From Larimichthys crocea (Eukaryota; Chordata; Actinopteri; Sciaenidae), in assembly GCF_000972845.2 (NCBI RefSeq), contig NC_040032.1, forward strand, positions 14,558,278 through 14,622,277: a stretch of 64,000 nucleotides of DNA. Direction: 5' to 3'. Shown here one piece after another: positions 39,101 through 53,432 of the stretch. Made by a program: the position numbers and the translations under genes. The notes under the pieces are model-generated. The model made no database searches and was not told where the DNA came from. It saw only the letters and a list, made by a program, of their open reading frames with translations. How positions within the stretch are numbered: position 1 is the first letter of the stretch; each line of letters begins with the position of its first letter.

Positions 39101-42100
39101 TTTTATAGGAACATTTCTCACAACAAGACAGGGGAAATCCCCCGTAAATAAACTCTCTGTCAGGCTATTAATCCAACCAGCATCATTAAGAGGCCACAGT
39201 GACAAAACCACTGCGTTGTGTGTAGAAGCTAGACAGCTAATTAAAATGAGTCACATGTTGGGAAACGTCCCCAAGAGGACACAGTCGTCTCTCTTTGTGT
39301 TGCCGCCCTCTTACCTGCACTTGCCCTTTTCCCATGATCTTGTCCACGATCTCGTTGTCGTCCTTGTTGAGCATGCTTTTGTCGTAACATTTCTCGTAGC
39401 ACAGGATCCGCAGGTACTGGGAGCCCTCCAGCTCAATCTCAAACTCCTGTTCAAAGACACAGAGACATAAAAGGAGGATTAAATATTTGTGTGACCAAAA
39501 TGCAGCATTGTGGAGTAAAAGGAAAAGTCTTGGTTGACTGACTTCATTCCACTGTGGCTCTGCGGTGTCTCTGAAGACACGGGTCTTGGCCTTGCTCACA
39601 AAGTATCCATACGAGTCCACTTCAAGGGTGCAGTATAGATCTAGGAGGGAACAAAGAAGGTAGATCGATCAAGAAAACTAGAGCAAAGCACTGAATAAAC
39701 ATGATGTGTGTCATACTACAACATGTCCTGGCATAACTGTGTTTTAGAAACGTGTGGAGTCAAATGAAATGCTTCTGTTTATCACATTTTATCATCCTGT
39801 AGTAAAAGTAGAGCCATTAAATGTTATTACAGCCAATAAAACTGACGTTTAATTATATACAGATTTTGATTAAAAGCTGGGAGAATTACTAGTTATTTTT
39901 TTTAGATTTAAATCAAGTTTTAATGTTATGTAATAGCCATGTAAGGTTGCAACTGACGACTGTTTTCATTTTCAATAATCTACAGATCAATTTCTGGATT
40001 AAACAATTAATTGTGTGGTGGTCTATAAAATGCCAGCAAATAGAAAATTCAGTTTACAGAATATATATATATATAAATAAATAAATAAAGTAGCTGATTA
40101 ATTTTCAAATTTATCAATTAAGCGATTAATAGAAGAAGGAGATTAACTTGACTGATCTCTCGATTTTTTAATTCATAGTCCTGAAATATAACCACACACA
40201 GAAAACACCTTATAGACATACAGATGTGGCGAGATGATGGAGTGATGGGCAGTCACGTAGCAGCGCTGGCACTAGTTAGGGGTTCGGTAGTGTGCAGGAG
40301 GTGAACTGGCATCTCTCCAGCTACGTGTCCATGCTTCACACTGTGGTCAGATTGACGTCCTACGGACTGAGCTATTGCCGCCCCCAATCAATTTAACCTC
40401 TACACTCGTGTATCTTGTGTATAAATACTGCTAGAAAGGCACACCCCATTGAATCCAAGTCCTTCTGTGCTGCATTTGTCGAAGCTGGATCAATATTTGC
40501 ACGGTTGAAGGAAACATTTCAGTGTCATCAATTTGGAGCATTCACATATTTCCATCAAAGTTTATCCTGATTCATAAATGTCACATTCTACTAAGAATGT
40601 TTGAAAGCAGAATTTTAAATAAGGATTTCATCAGATTTGTAATGAATGCGCACTTAAAAGATTTAAACAGTTACTTTCCATCACAGTGAAATGGTCCTTT
40701 AAACAGTCATTATGTTGTAGTTTGTCAGCTGACAACACATCAATCTCCTGCATGTGTACCTCCGCGTCCTCCTCTGCTTTCTTACATCCTCATAACACGG
40801 CCGCCGCTCCCCTGAGATCAACTCACACTCCGTTCTTACACGGAGCAATTAAGTCTGTTAATGCGTTTCTTTAAATGCTGCTGTAGCGTTTCCTGCAGAC
40901 TTCGCTATCGGCTGTCTGTTAAATGTCTATAGTACGTCCCTGCAGCCTGGACCTCGTCCCTGGGGTTAACCTCCATCTGACAGCATGATGGATGGATGTA
41001 CCGCTCGACCTTTCACTGGGGAGAGTCACCATCAGATTGGGTGAAGGAGCCGGAGACAGATGCAAGGAGGGTGGAGGAGGGAGTGGGTGGCTGAATCTTA
41101 TATACATACAGTAAAAACAGATGCTTGCGGAATGACAGAGAATATGTTGACGCTGCTAACATTACCCGACCTGTGGCTCGGTTAACGTACGGAGAGATAC
41201 CAAGCATATCGTCTGCGTGAGCTACAAACATCCACATATGTAGCCATATAACTGACCCTCACAGGACTATACAATATCAAGGAATCTCATTCCATCTGGT
41301 TTCATTCCTTCTTTGTTTGTTTTCTCAGCATCCTGAAAGGCTCTGACATAATTACCTCCAATGAGGAAGAGATTAGCGGCGGTGGTACGTGGTAAGTTCA
41401 GTAGAGGGGAATTCAGTGTGACCATCTGGGGGAGTATGCAGCTATCGTACACTTCCGCCATCATACAGAGACATAACAGCCCGTGGCTGTGATCTTTAAT
41501 TTGACGTCTGACATCCCCAAAATACACAAACTACCTGTCAGAGGCTGCTTCTGTGAAGAGATGAGATGATTGAAGTATCAACACTGATCCAGCCTGAAGC
41601 AAACAGTTTCCGTTTAGTTCGAAACATTTTTGTGGGCATTTGTTTTGTGATTTAACCTCTTCCTAACCTTTTCATCCTAGCTGCAGAGGAGAGGCGAGTG
41701 TATTCATATTCCTGAGAATATGGGAGCTGATTTCCTCTCCATCTGGTTTATGTGCACAGACCTAAAATTCAAACAAGGCCAGAGAGAGCATATTTAGAGA
41801 GGTCTCTTTGTGTCCTCACAGCAGATCCAGGCCGGCTTTGAGAAGTAGGACAGACCAAACGAGGACTGGAACTCCATGAGTTTTCATTTTCCTGGCAGGT
41901 CACCATCAGGCTTAAAGTATGAGGGGGATAAATTGGTCAGCATGGGGTCTCTGACCTCTAAAAGCAGGGGTTAATGGATACCATCCTCTTCCATCTCGAC
42001 GAACAGAGGCCTGCAGCCCTTGTGGCGTGTGTGTGTTCTTTATACAGAGGGCTAATCTTTGCCCGAGGCTGTGTTGAATGCCGGGTCAAACAGCAGGTCC

Positions 42101-43269
42101 AGAGAATTAAGGGGACAAGTGATAATCAGTTAAACTAATCAGAGTGTCCACATCTACGAGTCTCAGCCACTAACTGTCTGTATGTTTAACCTGAAGGCTT
42201 CATGGGGAAAATACTCTTCCAAGAGAACGAAAATAAGGAGAGAACAGGCACAATCAAAATGTTTTTTTTGTTTGTTTTTTTATAGAATCCAGCAGGAGAA
42301 AACTAATAAAAGCACGGCGAGAGAGATGAATGGGAATGCACGCAGCCGTGGCTGGATTTGATTACTCTCAGAAATCACAGGAGTCACGAGGACATGTGAA
42401 CACTTAGGGCTTTACTTTTAATGGGAGCGGTGGCGAGTGACAAACACTTTCAGGCTTAGTTTGAGTGAGAAAAATAAATCTTTTGTCCAGCAGCAAGAGC
42501 GTACTATTCCACAATTAGTTTGATATATCAAATGTGGATTAAGCTGAATTGTCTTTAGGTGTCAAGCTCATGCAACCAACTGCAGATTACCGTCGCTGTG
42601 CTCTTTTAAAATGCCTTGAACAACAGATGCAGTTCAACTTTGGATCTGTACACACACTCCTCCTATGCAGCACAGGCGACTGCAGTGTGACAGTATCAAG
42701 TTGCAGCAGCTGTTGAACACATATAGAGGGAACAATGAACAGCGTCACTTGTTGACACTCGCACCTACACAAAAATAAACCGTGTTTTTTGCACCTCTCT
42801 TCTACTAGGTCACGTTTTCCACAGATTTTTGTTTTTCTAAGAGTTTTCGGAGAGATGCTAGACTCCCAGCTCTTTCCTCTGTGACCCAGTTTGACTACTT
42901 TGCCCTGGGCTGATGTTAAAGCCTTTTCCCACTGTGGGGAGATCATTGTGACATAAATAACACAGCTCCAATAAGAGCTCCAACTTATGTGATTTTTCAA
43001 TAAAAAAAAAAAAAAAACAGGATGTTTTTGATGATTATGCATCTACTCAATAATCTGAACCACTGAATAATGACTGTTATTTCCAGTCATTACACATTCC
43101 AATTCTGATATGATAATTACTGTATGCATCAACAAAAAGCACTATTATGCAAAAGAGCAGGAAATGACTTCAAACACTTGGCTCGAAGGAGACGTCAACA
43201 CAATGAGAAATGTCTTAAGCAGAGACAGTGAAGGAGACGGCAACAACTGCTGCAACTGAAACCACCTCG

Positions 43270-43304
<35 letters not shown>

Positions 43305-46300
43305 GCTGAAGTACACAACAACGCTGCACATCGACATAAAAAGGCATATTTGATCCCATCATTACGCTACATCTGGAGGAAATGGTGTAATTTTAGTCAT
43401 TTGTGGTATCGGAGGGAATTATAGCAGAAGAAACAGTGTTTTTGAACACAGTGTCCCCCATCAGCTCTCTGATCTCTGATCTCTGAGCTGTTTTCAAGAT
43501 GTCCATCGATGAGAAAAATGAAACATTCTGCCAGCTCCGGACAGGTTTCACAATCAGGAGCCTTTAGGGAGATTAAAAAAAAACATCCAACATGAATTCA
43601 AAATGTTTAAAAGGATACAGAGGAGGGACATTTGATGTCCATCAAGGCCTCGTGTGAAATATTTAAGATATTTCATCAAACCACAAGATGTGGAGCTTGA
43701 AGTGGTGAATAAAACAACTGATAAATGAATTAATTGGACATAATTATGTCAATAAAACTCTTTACACTTCACATTAAAAGGTTTCACTGATGATGAACAG
43801 CTGTAGTGGTAAATGAAAGGTTCGGTAAACTTGCTTATTTTAGCGTCATGGCCACAGCCAGTGTACTCCCACATATAAACACTTAACGACCCACACATGC
43901 ACACTAACACACACACAAACATAAAACACAGTTACCCACGCTGCATTTGTCCTAACCTAAAAACACAGGTGTTTGGTGGCAGCGGTGGTGCACGGTGGGT
44001 GCAGCCGGTGACTTATAAACACAGGTGAATAAAAAAAATAAAAAAATAAATGAAAGCGTACTGTGTAAACTGAGCTGAAGCACACAGGAGAATTAATTAT
44101 GACAAATTCTGGGCTAACTATCTGGTGCTGTCTTGGATTTATGGAGTAGATTCTGAAGTTTTGGCTGCACACCAGCGGCTGATTATCAAACTTTGGTCTG
44201 ACTGCCTCGTCACATCTTTTTCTAGATTCAGCAAAGAAAGGGGGTTGGTTTGTTTTCTTCACCTGGCGCCAGTTTATAGAAGAAAAAGTGCAAGGAAGGA
44301 TTTTAAACTGTGCAGAAACAAGCCAATGGATGTGCATATGTGCATATTTTCGGATTTTCAGAGTTGAAATTTAATTGTTTAGACAGACATTTTGTTTTTT
44401 TCTGACAAATTACTACACCAAACAAACTGTAACGTTCATTAATTTTAAAGATTAATGTCTTCTGACCATTTTTTGGATGGATAGAGAGAGAGACAGACGG
44501 AAAACAGAGGGCTGTGATATGCAACAAAGGAGCTACAACTGAACCGGAGGCTACCAAGGCGCTCCACCACCAGCAACAACAACAACATCATTTACTCCAT
44601 ACTACCTCCACGGCTTGCAAGCCCCACCCTGACTCTATGCACTTCACTGGACACAATTACATCAAAATGTATCAGTGAAACTACCCAACTTCCCTCCACA
44701 CACACACACCCACCCACCCACTTCATTTTTAAACCCCTCAGCTCTCCACACTCCACCGAGGATCAAACAGGCTTTCAGAGGAGAGAGCTTTCCAATCCAT
44801 TACGGGAAATTCCAGCGAGCCAGATTTCACATTGTAATGGCTGTCATGGTAACTGAGGAAATCACATTTCTTCATCTCTGTCTCTTTACCAGATATTTGA
44901 TATTTGAACTGGCGATTGTGCAGCGGGGCACAAAGTGTACTGCAGCACCAGCTGTCCACTGACACTGTGCTGCCAACATCACGCTTGACTGATGATAAAC
45001 ACACACACCCAGAACCGGACCTGCACACATTGTTATACAAAGGAACATTTGTGGAAGGTAGGCAGTATCAGGCACAACTGGCATTATGTTTGCCAGCACT
45101 TCACTTTTCAAATCTGTCCTCGTCTGCTGTGCATTTTTCTTTTTCTTTCCTCTTTTGTGTCATTTGTGAAATCTGCTAAATAAAAACAACCACGGAAATT
45201 CCATTGTGGCTTCCACTCCTCCTCTGAGACTCTCCTTCTCCTCTCCTCTTTGCTCTGATCCTCTATCCATCCATCTATCCATCTGGCCATCTCTCACAGC
45301 ACGATGGAAACTGCACATGCAGACAGCAGTGATTGACTGGATCATGTGTTTCTCTGGCGTGTATGCACAGGAGCTATGTGTGAGAAGATGCAGCTTCTGG
45401 CTGACTTACTGGCTGACTCCTTGAATCCTTTGGCAGAGTGGACGATCACATGCAGAAAGCCGTACAGGCCAGGAGTCTCCTCATCTGGAAAACAAGCACA
45501 CAGAGCAATTAGCCCAGTTCCTAGTGTAAATATGGTGATGTATTTCACTTAAAAGTCACTCAGAATTGGAGTTTGTGTACATGAAACAATGGAAAGATAA
45601 AGATATGACTGCAACATTAGGACTTGTAAGCCACTCCAGCATCTTGTCAAGGTCTAAATATCAACATTGTGCAGATAAGATGGATGGAAACAGAAAGAAA
45701 TCACCCATTGAGCACTGGTGCATGTGTTGAGGTCATTTCAGTCACATTTCTACTGCAAAACTCATGTGTTTATTTAATTACGTCAAGACTCTGGAGCTCG
45801 TACAAGAACAGATCTCCTACAGTGGGCTGAACGTGTGAATGATTACAAAGAACTTGTGGCATTCACCGATTTCCTTTTTGGTTCAAGTTCACAAGACCTG
45901 ACATATGAGTCAAGTACAGATAATCTGAGGCTGTCCACGGGGAATTTTAAAAAAGATAAGGGTTTGTCTTAATATTCTGTCCACCACCATCATCACGTTT
46001 TTTTTGTATTTAATGTTTTTTATTGGAATATTTCAACACAGAAACTCTTTATGCAGGTTTCTGATCAAGTCTCATCATCATGTTGAGTCATCTAGTGTAG
46101 GCTTGTCTAATATTCCTGTGACACATCTCCTTGATCATCTCTCTCATCAGTTATAGACTGTAAAGTCATATAAAGCCATTACCATCTTTATTTCTGTCAG
46201 TGTGTCATTCAGACATGCTGGCAGCTGTACTATTAATAATTTTGAATTGTTTCGGGTACCCTAATAGCACTATGGCACTAAATTTGTGAAGTCTTTTTCC

Positions 46301-49300
46301 CTTTGGTAACATTTTTGTGAATGAAACCTGGCCACAAATGCAGCCGAGAGAGATTTATGGTAAGAAAACTTGCATGAGGCCTTTGTCTTGACAACGTCTT
46401 AACTTTCGCTTCCTCTAGAACCATTTAGAAGTCTTTAAAAACAGCTAATCGACGTACAATTGGTCAGCCATGTGCGCCTTTCATTCATTTCAGATTGGGT
46501 GGTCCAAACTGTGGATAAACTACATTATCAGCATCAACCTCAATAATTGTTCTCACCCGTTCCAACACCCACTTACAGTACCAATTTCTTCAGATGCCAT
46601 TAGTCAAGAATATAATGCACCAGAAAATGTCTGAGGAAAATAATTATTATTCGAGGGCCTACGTGAAAATTAACTGTTATTACAACCTTTCGTCAGATCG
46701 GTATCAGACCTCACATCAACAAGCACAGTCTTCTGCCATAACAACTGGAGTGGACGTTAGTTGGGTGGCCTGATATACCAACCGTCCCGCTGACAGGCAC
46801 ATGAAGGGGGTACTCTCTTGCTTTTGGTTGAGGCCTGTGAAGCCTGGCTGCTTTCTGATAAATAAACAACGATGGAGGACTGCGGGGCTGTTTGGAGCTC
46901 TGATACTGTATAGGCGGCTAAAGGGGAGAGCAGTCAGCCCCCGAGGGGTTAAACGTGAGTGTATATAAGCGACAGAGTTTCACAGGAAGAGGGTTCAAAG
47001 GTTCAGCTTCGAGGTGGCCTATGTGCTGCTCTTAGAGCGAAATACAGGTCTGTGTCTTTCAATTATAACCTAATATCAACAATAAACTGGAAATCCATTA
47101 ACTAATATGTGAGAATTAATAATTACCTACCAGGAGGAGTCAAAGAAAGTATGAGTATTTAAGGGTCTCTGCAGTATCATCCATCTTCTTAGTTATGAGA
47201 AACATTCCTTCACCAGCTGTTCCCCATTTAAACCCCTACTGTGCTCCCTGCATCACATGTCACTGAGGTGTGTGGGTGTGTGTGTATCGGTGTATGTTTA
47301 TGATGTGATGGCCTGAAGTCCAGTTTTTACCACACAGGGATAATACCTCCCCCGGGGGAAAAATATTAAACAAACTGAAATGACGGGAGTTGTCACAAAA
47401 AGTTGAAGGTTTAATCAAATCAGCAGAGCGAGTTAACCTGTCAGTAAAAACCTCCTGTAGTCCACCAGAGAACATTAAACAAACTATTTTAATAAAGAGC
47501 CGCGGTGGGAAGACGTTTTGACAGACGTGATGGAAATTAATACAAAGGAATAAGATTTGTCCTTTACTTTGCGTAACTGCCTGTTTGTTGTTAGGTCCAT
47601 AAAAATGGATAAAAATGAATCTTGTATTGTTCGCCCTGCTAAAATTTTAAAGGGGACACGTGGTTAAGTGAAATTCGACGTTCGACAAAAAAAAGTCCGA
47701 CATTTAATCACCTGTTCTTGCAATAAAGCAGGTAGAAAACACACTGGAAAAACTGGAAAAATGTAACATATTCTCAACTTTTTTGAGACAAATAATCCAA
47801 TATCATCATTTTGGTGACCTTAATAGACCTTGTAATCTCTTTTTAATAAAAATCCCTCCTCGATGTAATAGGTATGTGTAAACCAGAGCGGATTGAGGGA
47901 TCGGTTGATTGAACACAGCCTAAATAAGCTGTTCACACTCGTCATCGTCATCATCATCACAGCTTGTGTGGTTGGATTAAACTGTATGAGGAGTGTGTGA
48001 CTGTGTTTTTAAAGCTTTAAACTTAAATCTAAAACAAACACATGTTTAAATAAAGAGAAAAAAAAGCATCTATCTTCCTAAAAATATTACAAAAAAAGTC
48101 ACAGTACTATACTTCACTGTTCAGCTCACATCTGAAAAAGTTCAGAGAACAGAGCACTCCGGCGGTGACTTCTTGTTTCCCTCGAGGTTCACCAGAATAC
48201 AACATTCAAATAAAAAGCAAGAATCCCTTTGATCGCCACTTTAGAGGTATTGGATGTCAAAATAATGTCTCAGTTGCATAGAGATGCAATTGTATAAGAA
48301 GCAAACATGAATCTGTACAATGGGAGAAACATTAAGACAGTGTGCCTTTCAGTGTGTTGAACGCTCTGTCACCTCTGTGGTTGTGTGTTGTGTATTGTGT
48401 GCTCATGTGAATGCAGAGACCCTTGTGCTGTTTGGAGGGGGGGATCAGAGTAGGTCGACCAGATGGCTTTAATGTCACCACCAGCCTCTGAAAGCGGTGC
48501 AACATGGAGATCTGGAGCGAAAACAAACATATAGGTGCTGGGAGCAGGCCACCGCCGACACACTGCATGGCATTGACTGCTACAAGTTAGATGAGAAACA
48601 TATTGTAACCTAGATTCTCTCCTGCAAGGCTGCCCCCCCCCCCACTCATTATGTGGCTTTTTTAGTGCTGAGAGTGTAATAGGCGCTTTTTGTGTTTGAA
48701 TTTAAACTCAAAGCAGAGAGGAGAGGAAGGAGCACTGGGAGACTGTGTGAGTGTTTGTGAGAAGGGGGGAAGGAGAAAGCAAGAGAAAACGCACAAAGCG
48801 TCCAAACATAACAGGACAGGAATAAAGAAGATATTGTGCCTGAGTGTTTTTTACCGTCTTTGTTACCGGTGACAGGAATGTTGTGGACTGTTCGGAGTTT
48901 GAAACAGGAGCTCGTCAGGACCTGGAGCTCGACAGAACTTAAAACACACGCCTGGAGATCTGAAAAACACACAGCAACCACACGGACATAAACCTTCACT
49001 GGAGGTACGGTGTGTAAAAAGTGGTTTTAAACCACTTTAAGATGAAGAACACAATGTTTTTAAGAACAGAAACAGTCAATAGTCTGTGCTACCTTTCTTC
49101 TGGAGTTTCTGGATGCTTTCCCTCCACTCTGATCTCTCATAATCAGAAGAAAGGAGGAACAGGTAGCTCTGTATACACAGAAAAACACTGTTAAACACAT
49201 CAACTCTGCACTAAAAGATAACAAGAATTTAACTAAGTGAAGCAGATTTTATACAGAGAATAGCCTCAAATATATGACTGTCAGAAGATTTTACTTTGAA

Positions 49301-52292
49301 AATCTAAATCTATTTAACACAGAGGGCTCTTTAGACAGCAACACGTCTCCATCTAGTGGTAAGACTTGAGCGTTGCAGCTACACGGATGCTGAAAGTGAC
49401 AGGATGGGACGAGCCGATCACCTTTCCGTGTTTGTTGTGGATGCGGAAGGGGATGGTCGGGGAGTGCAGGAGCAGCCACGACTCCTGCTCGTTCATCTTC
49501 TTCCTCAGACGCTCGACGCGACTCTGACCCTTCGGCGCTTTCTACAAAACACAAACAAGAAAAACAGACGTGTAGAATCTGATTTAGTGCTGGAACTGAC
49601 ACTAAATGGATCAGGGATGTTGATATTAATTTAGTGCCTAGTTTACGGGAAATAGATATGATTTATGTCGCTGCTGTTTTCAGTTTTTATCAGCATGGTA
49701 TAGGTTCACAGATTTATTTTTCAGTTTCTCTATTTTCCAGGAAAGACTGTGAATAAGCTTCTGAAAGTGAGAGCTGTGCTCTGAGAGTCTTGATATATAA
49801 TTCAAGGACCTCAGCTTCTTTGTCAGTACTGAAGGAAAACAAATACACACACCCTCTCAGTCTTCACCAGGAAGCAATGAGTCAGAGAGGCTGAATACAA
49901 TCAGCTGAATCTCTCGAGTCTAAATACCAGACGCGGTCACTCGCTGTGCCCCGGGTGTGCCACTTTTACACTGTGCGAGGGGAATAACAGGAACTCTCCG
50001 CTCCTGAAGGTGCGGGGGTGTACATACTTGTAACTGTTGGACGCTTGTAGCATCTTTTTTCCCCCAAACTATGTCACTAAGCAATTGTTTCAGCGCCGAT
50101 AAGAATAGAGAAGAAAGGACAGCAAGTGTGACGCAGCACACAAAGTAAGAATTTGGAGATTGATAAGAACATTTATTTACTTTTACATCAGAAAAAGGAA
50201 AGTTTTTGTTCTGAGTTTATGTTTTTACAGTTTGAGGATCTAGATTGTACAAGTTTGGATTTCACATTTCAACGCCTTTCAGGAGGGTGCTAGGCTGTTC
50301 CGTCATAAATTACTGAACCTTTAAACTGCCAGATACTCTGTGACCTGACCCAGTTTTGAAGCTACATTTTTATCTACTATGCTAACCTACATTTTTTATC
50401 TACTATGCTATAATATTTTCTTTACAGAAAAATGAATTTTCTGCAGTGTATTTGCCTTTGGAGGCTTTGAATGGGCCTCAAACCTACACTTACTTTTTTC
50501 TTTTGCATTATCACACTTGAACAGTGGTTTCACTCCTCTGTCTCAGTGTAACACCCACACTAACTCACTAAGCCAGAGTAACACATTATATTAAACAGGA
50601 TTACCTTCTCTTTCTGAATCTCACTCTTTAGGACTGAGATCTTAATCTTCATCTCTTCGATCTCGTGCTCGGGCAGGACTTGGATACTGGGGCAGGAGTC
50701 TGAGTCGTCCAGAGTCTGGAAAGTCAAGTCAGCCAGAGGGATGTACCACTTGCACTCGTACTGCTGATGGCGACTGGAGATGGAGGGAGGGAGGGAAAGG
50801 ATGGAAGGATGCAGAAATACAGAAGGAGAATAAGAAACGCAGTTAGTCAAAGAAGGATACAATAAAGTCACCAAGGCACAAATCTATCAAGATCAACAGA
50901 ACAAAGGCAGTGAAGACAATCCTGAACAAAGTCTGTCCAGAGGGTCAATTTTATGAAAAAGAGCAGTCTGCCTTTCAAATGACACTAATTGGAACTAAAA
51001 TTTAAGATCACACTCACATATGTATGACTTCTTTATTCAAAAATGTGATAATCTGAAAACATCAAAATAACGAGCCTATTCATGAAGTCACAGCGCTAAA
51101 TTAATGAAAATGATGCATGCTTAGCACATCGCTACATCCAGAAGATTGATGTCACTAATGAGACTCTCATTAGTATTCCCGGGTGCTTCACAGTTAACTC
51201 ATTACCAGAGCGACACCTTCATCAGACGCAAATTTGAGCAGCCAGATAATGAGAGAGCGTCTCATATCTTATGTTACATCCAAAATTTTAATTTAAGAGC
51301 ATGGAAAAGTTTAAAATAGATTATTGTGCGCTTCTGTTGGCCGCACACAGATGGATCATACGTGTTCTGATGTGGAAAAACTATTCAATACTGCAAATGC
51401 AGATGAATCTACAGTATATTTGTGCACAGGACTTTATTCCATACATGCATTTCAACTTGAACAATACATATTTGTTCAGCCAACACCTAATTCACTTTTG
51501 GTTTGTGTAGTTTGGATTTTCAAGCTTCATAGCAGCACAAGAAAGATGAGCTATTCAGTTCTTTGTTATCCAAGTACATTCATCTCACAGCCCTCGGAGC
51601 CATCTCTTGTCCCTCCTCCTCCATTATCAAACCCTTTGTGTCTCGATACTCGGTGGTCTTTTGGGAAATCTCTCAGTTTTACAGACCGTCCACTCATTTT
51701 CCATCTAGTGCGCTCCTCGCGCCGCTTCCTGCTGATCTGGTTAAACTTAAACACACCCTTACACACCAAAGAAAGGGTGGGTTCATTTAACCGAGGAGAA
51801 TATGAATATGTAATCATAGCCAGTGTCCTAGTCCTTCAGAATATACATAAAGAAGGCTCAGGAACATGTGGTGGAGTCCATGTATGAATTCCAACATGAT
51901 AGCAGTGAGATAATCAGAGGACACAATGGGATTACGTATCCTCAGTGACTTAACCAAAAGGTGATTGAGTTTCTGGATGGCTGCTCTGCTTCATCTTTGT
52001 GTGTGCCTGTAGGCGGTAGGCTGAGATAAAAAACCCAGACCATAATAGTCATAACAGGACTGGTAGCTATGGCAACGCTGCGTGTTCCTCTAGGTGAGGG
52101 GGGGGGCGTGCAAATGACACAGACGAACGGTGAATGTCAACCAAAATAAGATCCAATCAGTTTAACAGCGGGCTCCGCGCTGACGAAGCAAGCGACAGGC
52201 AGTCCCGTAGATGTGACACTTAATCGATGGACATGTGTCACGCCGTTAGATGTAGCATCACACTCACGCGAGCTTAAGCAGATTGCTTCCGT

Positions 52293-52323
<31 letters not shown>

Positions 52324-53371
52324 CCACACACACACCCACCCACACACACACACACACCTCCATTCACAGTGTATACTCTCCTCTACTTTTTAGGATACCA
52401 GCAGCAAAATGCCAGCTAGTCTTTCTCTCTGTTAGTGAGGCTTCAAAAAGGCCTCCTGCTCTGCAGAGCTGGGAACACACCGAGCGACAGGATCTTTTGT
52501 AAAGTGCCGGTGTCATCCTTTCTGTTTCACTGAGGGGTGGGGGGCTGACTTGCTGATGTGGAAGGCAAAACGAATGACACACGGATAGAAGCGCGGAGAG
52601 GATAATCCTTGCAGAGTTGAGTGCATTCAAACGTCTCTGGTGTAAATAGGCCGTTTTGACAGTCTGCATTGGGAGGAAAAGATAAATTGGACTCACCCTA
52701 CGGACGTCTTCTTCATCTTGGCACAGAGCAGCAGATCGGTGAAGAGGAAGACGTGCCGAACCTTCCTGGAGCTTTCTGACACCTCCACCAGGAAGCCGTC
52801 CTTCACCAGCTGACGGGCCTGAGAGAAAATCAGATGTCAACTCTTGTTGTGCCACCAACACATACACACTGCTGATAAAGTCAAACTGTCTGTGGCAGAG
52901 CTGCATTGTGGGCAATGTAGGCGCCAGGTTTTGACAAGGGACAACAATGTTTGGAACGTTTTCCACTGCTCATTGCGAGTCCGAGAGTGTTTTTGGTAAG
53001 TTACACTGAATACAAACATACGTTTTACTTGTTGGAAGGCACTTGTAATTGTATAAAATTTTATTTTGAAAAGGTTTTATGCGGATTACTAAAATGTACT
53101 CCAAGCACAAACAATAAGTCTTTCAATAGACATCAGTCAAAGGGTGCATATAGAGCTTTATCACGGGCTGCCTCCCTACATGCAGAGTTTGTTTTCTCTT
53201 TGCACCGGATGACACAGCACCTACAGTAACTTAAAGTCAATTATCCATACATTAGGCTCTTGCTTTTGCAGTAACAAGCTAAAAGGGAAAAACTGGAGAG
53301 CACCTACTGCTGTCGTTGGTAATCGCAAGGTAGCTCGAAGTTGTAATTTCATTCATACTTAACTACTTGTG

Positions 53372-53432
<61 letters not shown>

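Larger units (their letters stand above)
7933..39314 (-). other. abr: 31-kb abr intron between the C2 and RhoGAP halves
   Basis: Phase-0 intron with donor GTAAGA and acceptor CTTTCAG. It contains two tRNA-Val genes, the candidate alternative first exon at 16370-16555, repeat copies near 20.4, 23.3, 23.9, 29.3, 29.6 and 31.9 kb, and GT/GA microsatellites. The rest is non-repetitive sequence with no further exon that I can support. Parts of it (about 11.7-11.9, 13.8-14.0, 19.6-20.0 and 30.9-31.3 kb) look information-rich and could be enhancers. Confidence 0.85.
39641..45409 (-). other. abr: abr intron inside the C2 domain
   Basis: 5.8-kb intron. It holds a truncated tRNA-derived SINE at about 40216-40385 and a (CA)16 run at 43271-43302. 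I see no additional exon. Confidence 0.75.

Noticed and set aside
51324..51887. Plus-strand open frame of 187 codons
   Set aside because: No family resemblance; it overlaps another-frame open frames in the intron and looks like chance.
52364..52966. Minus-strand open frame of 200 codons across the PH exon
   Set aside because: It reads the abr exon at 52697-52818 partly in another frame and runs into intron on both sides. The GT-AG bounded exon explains the signal.
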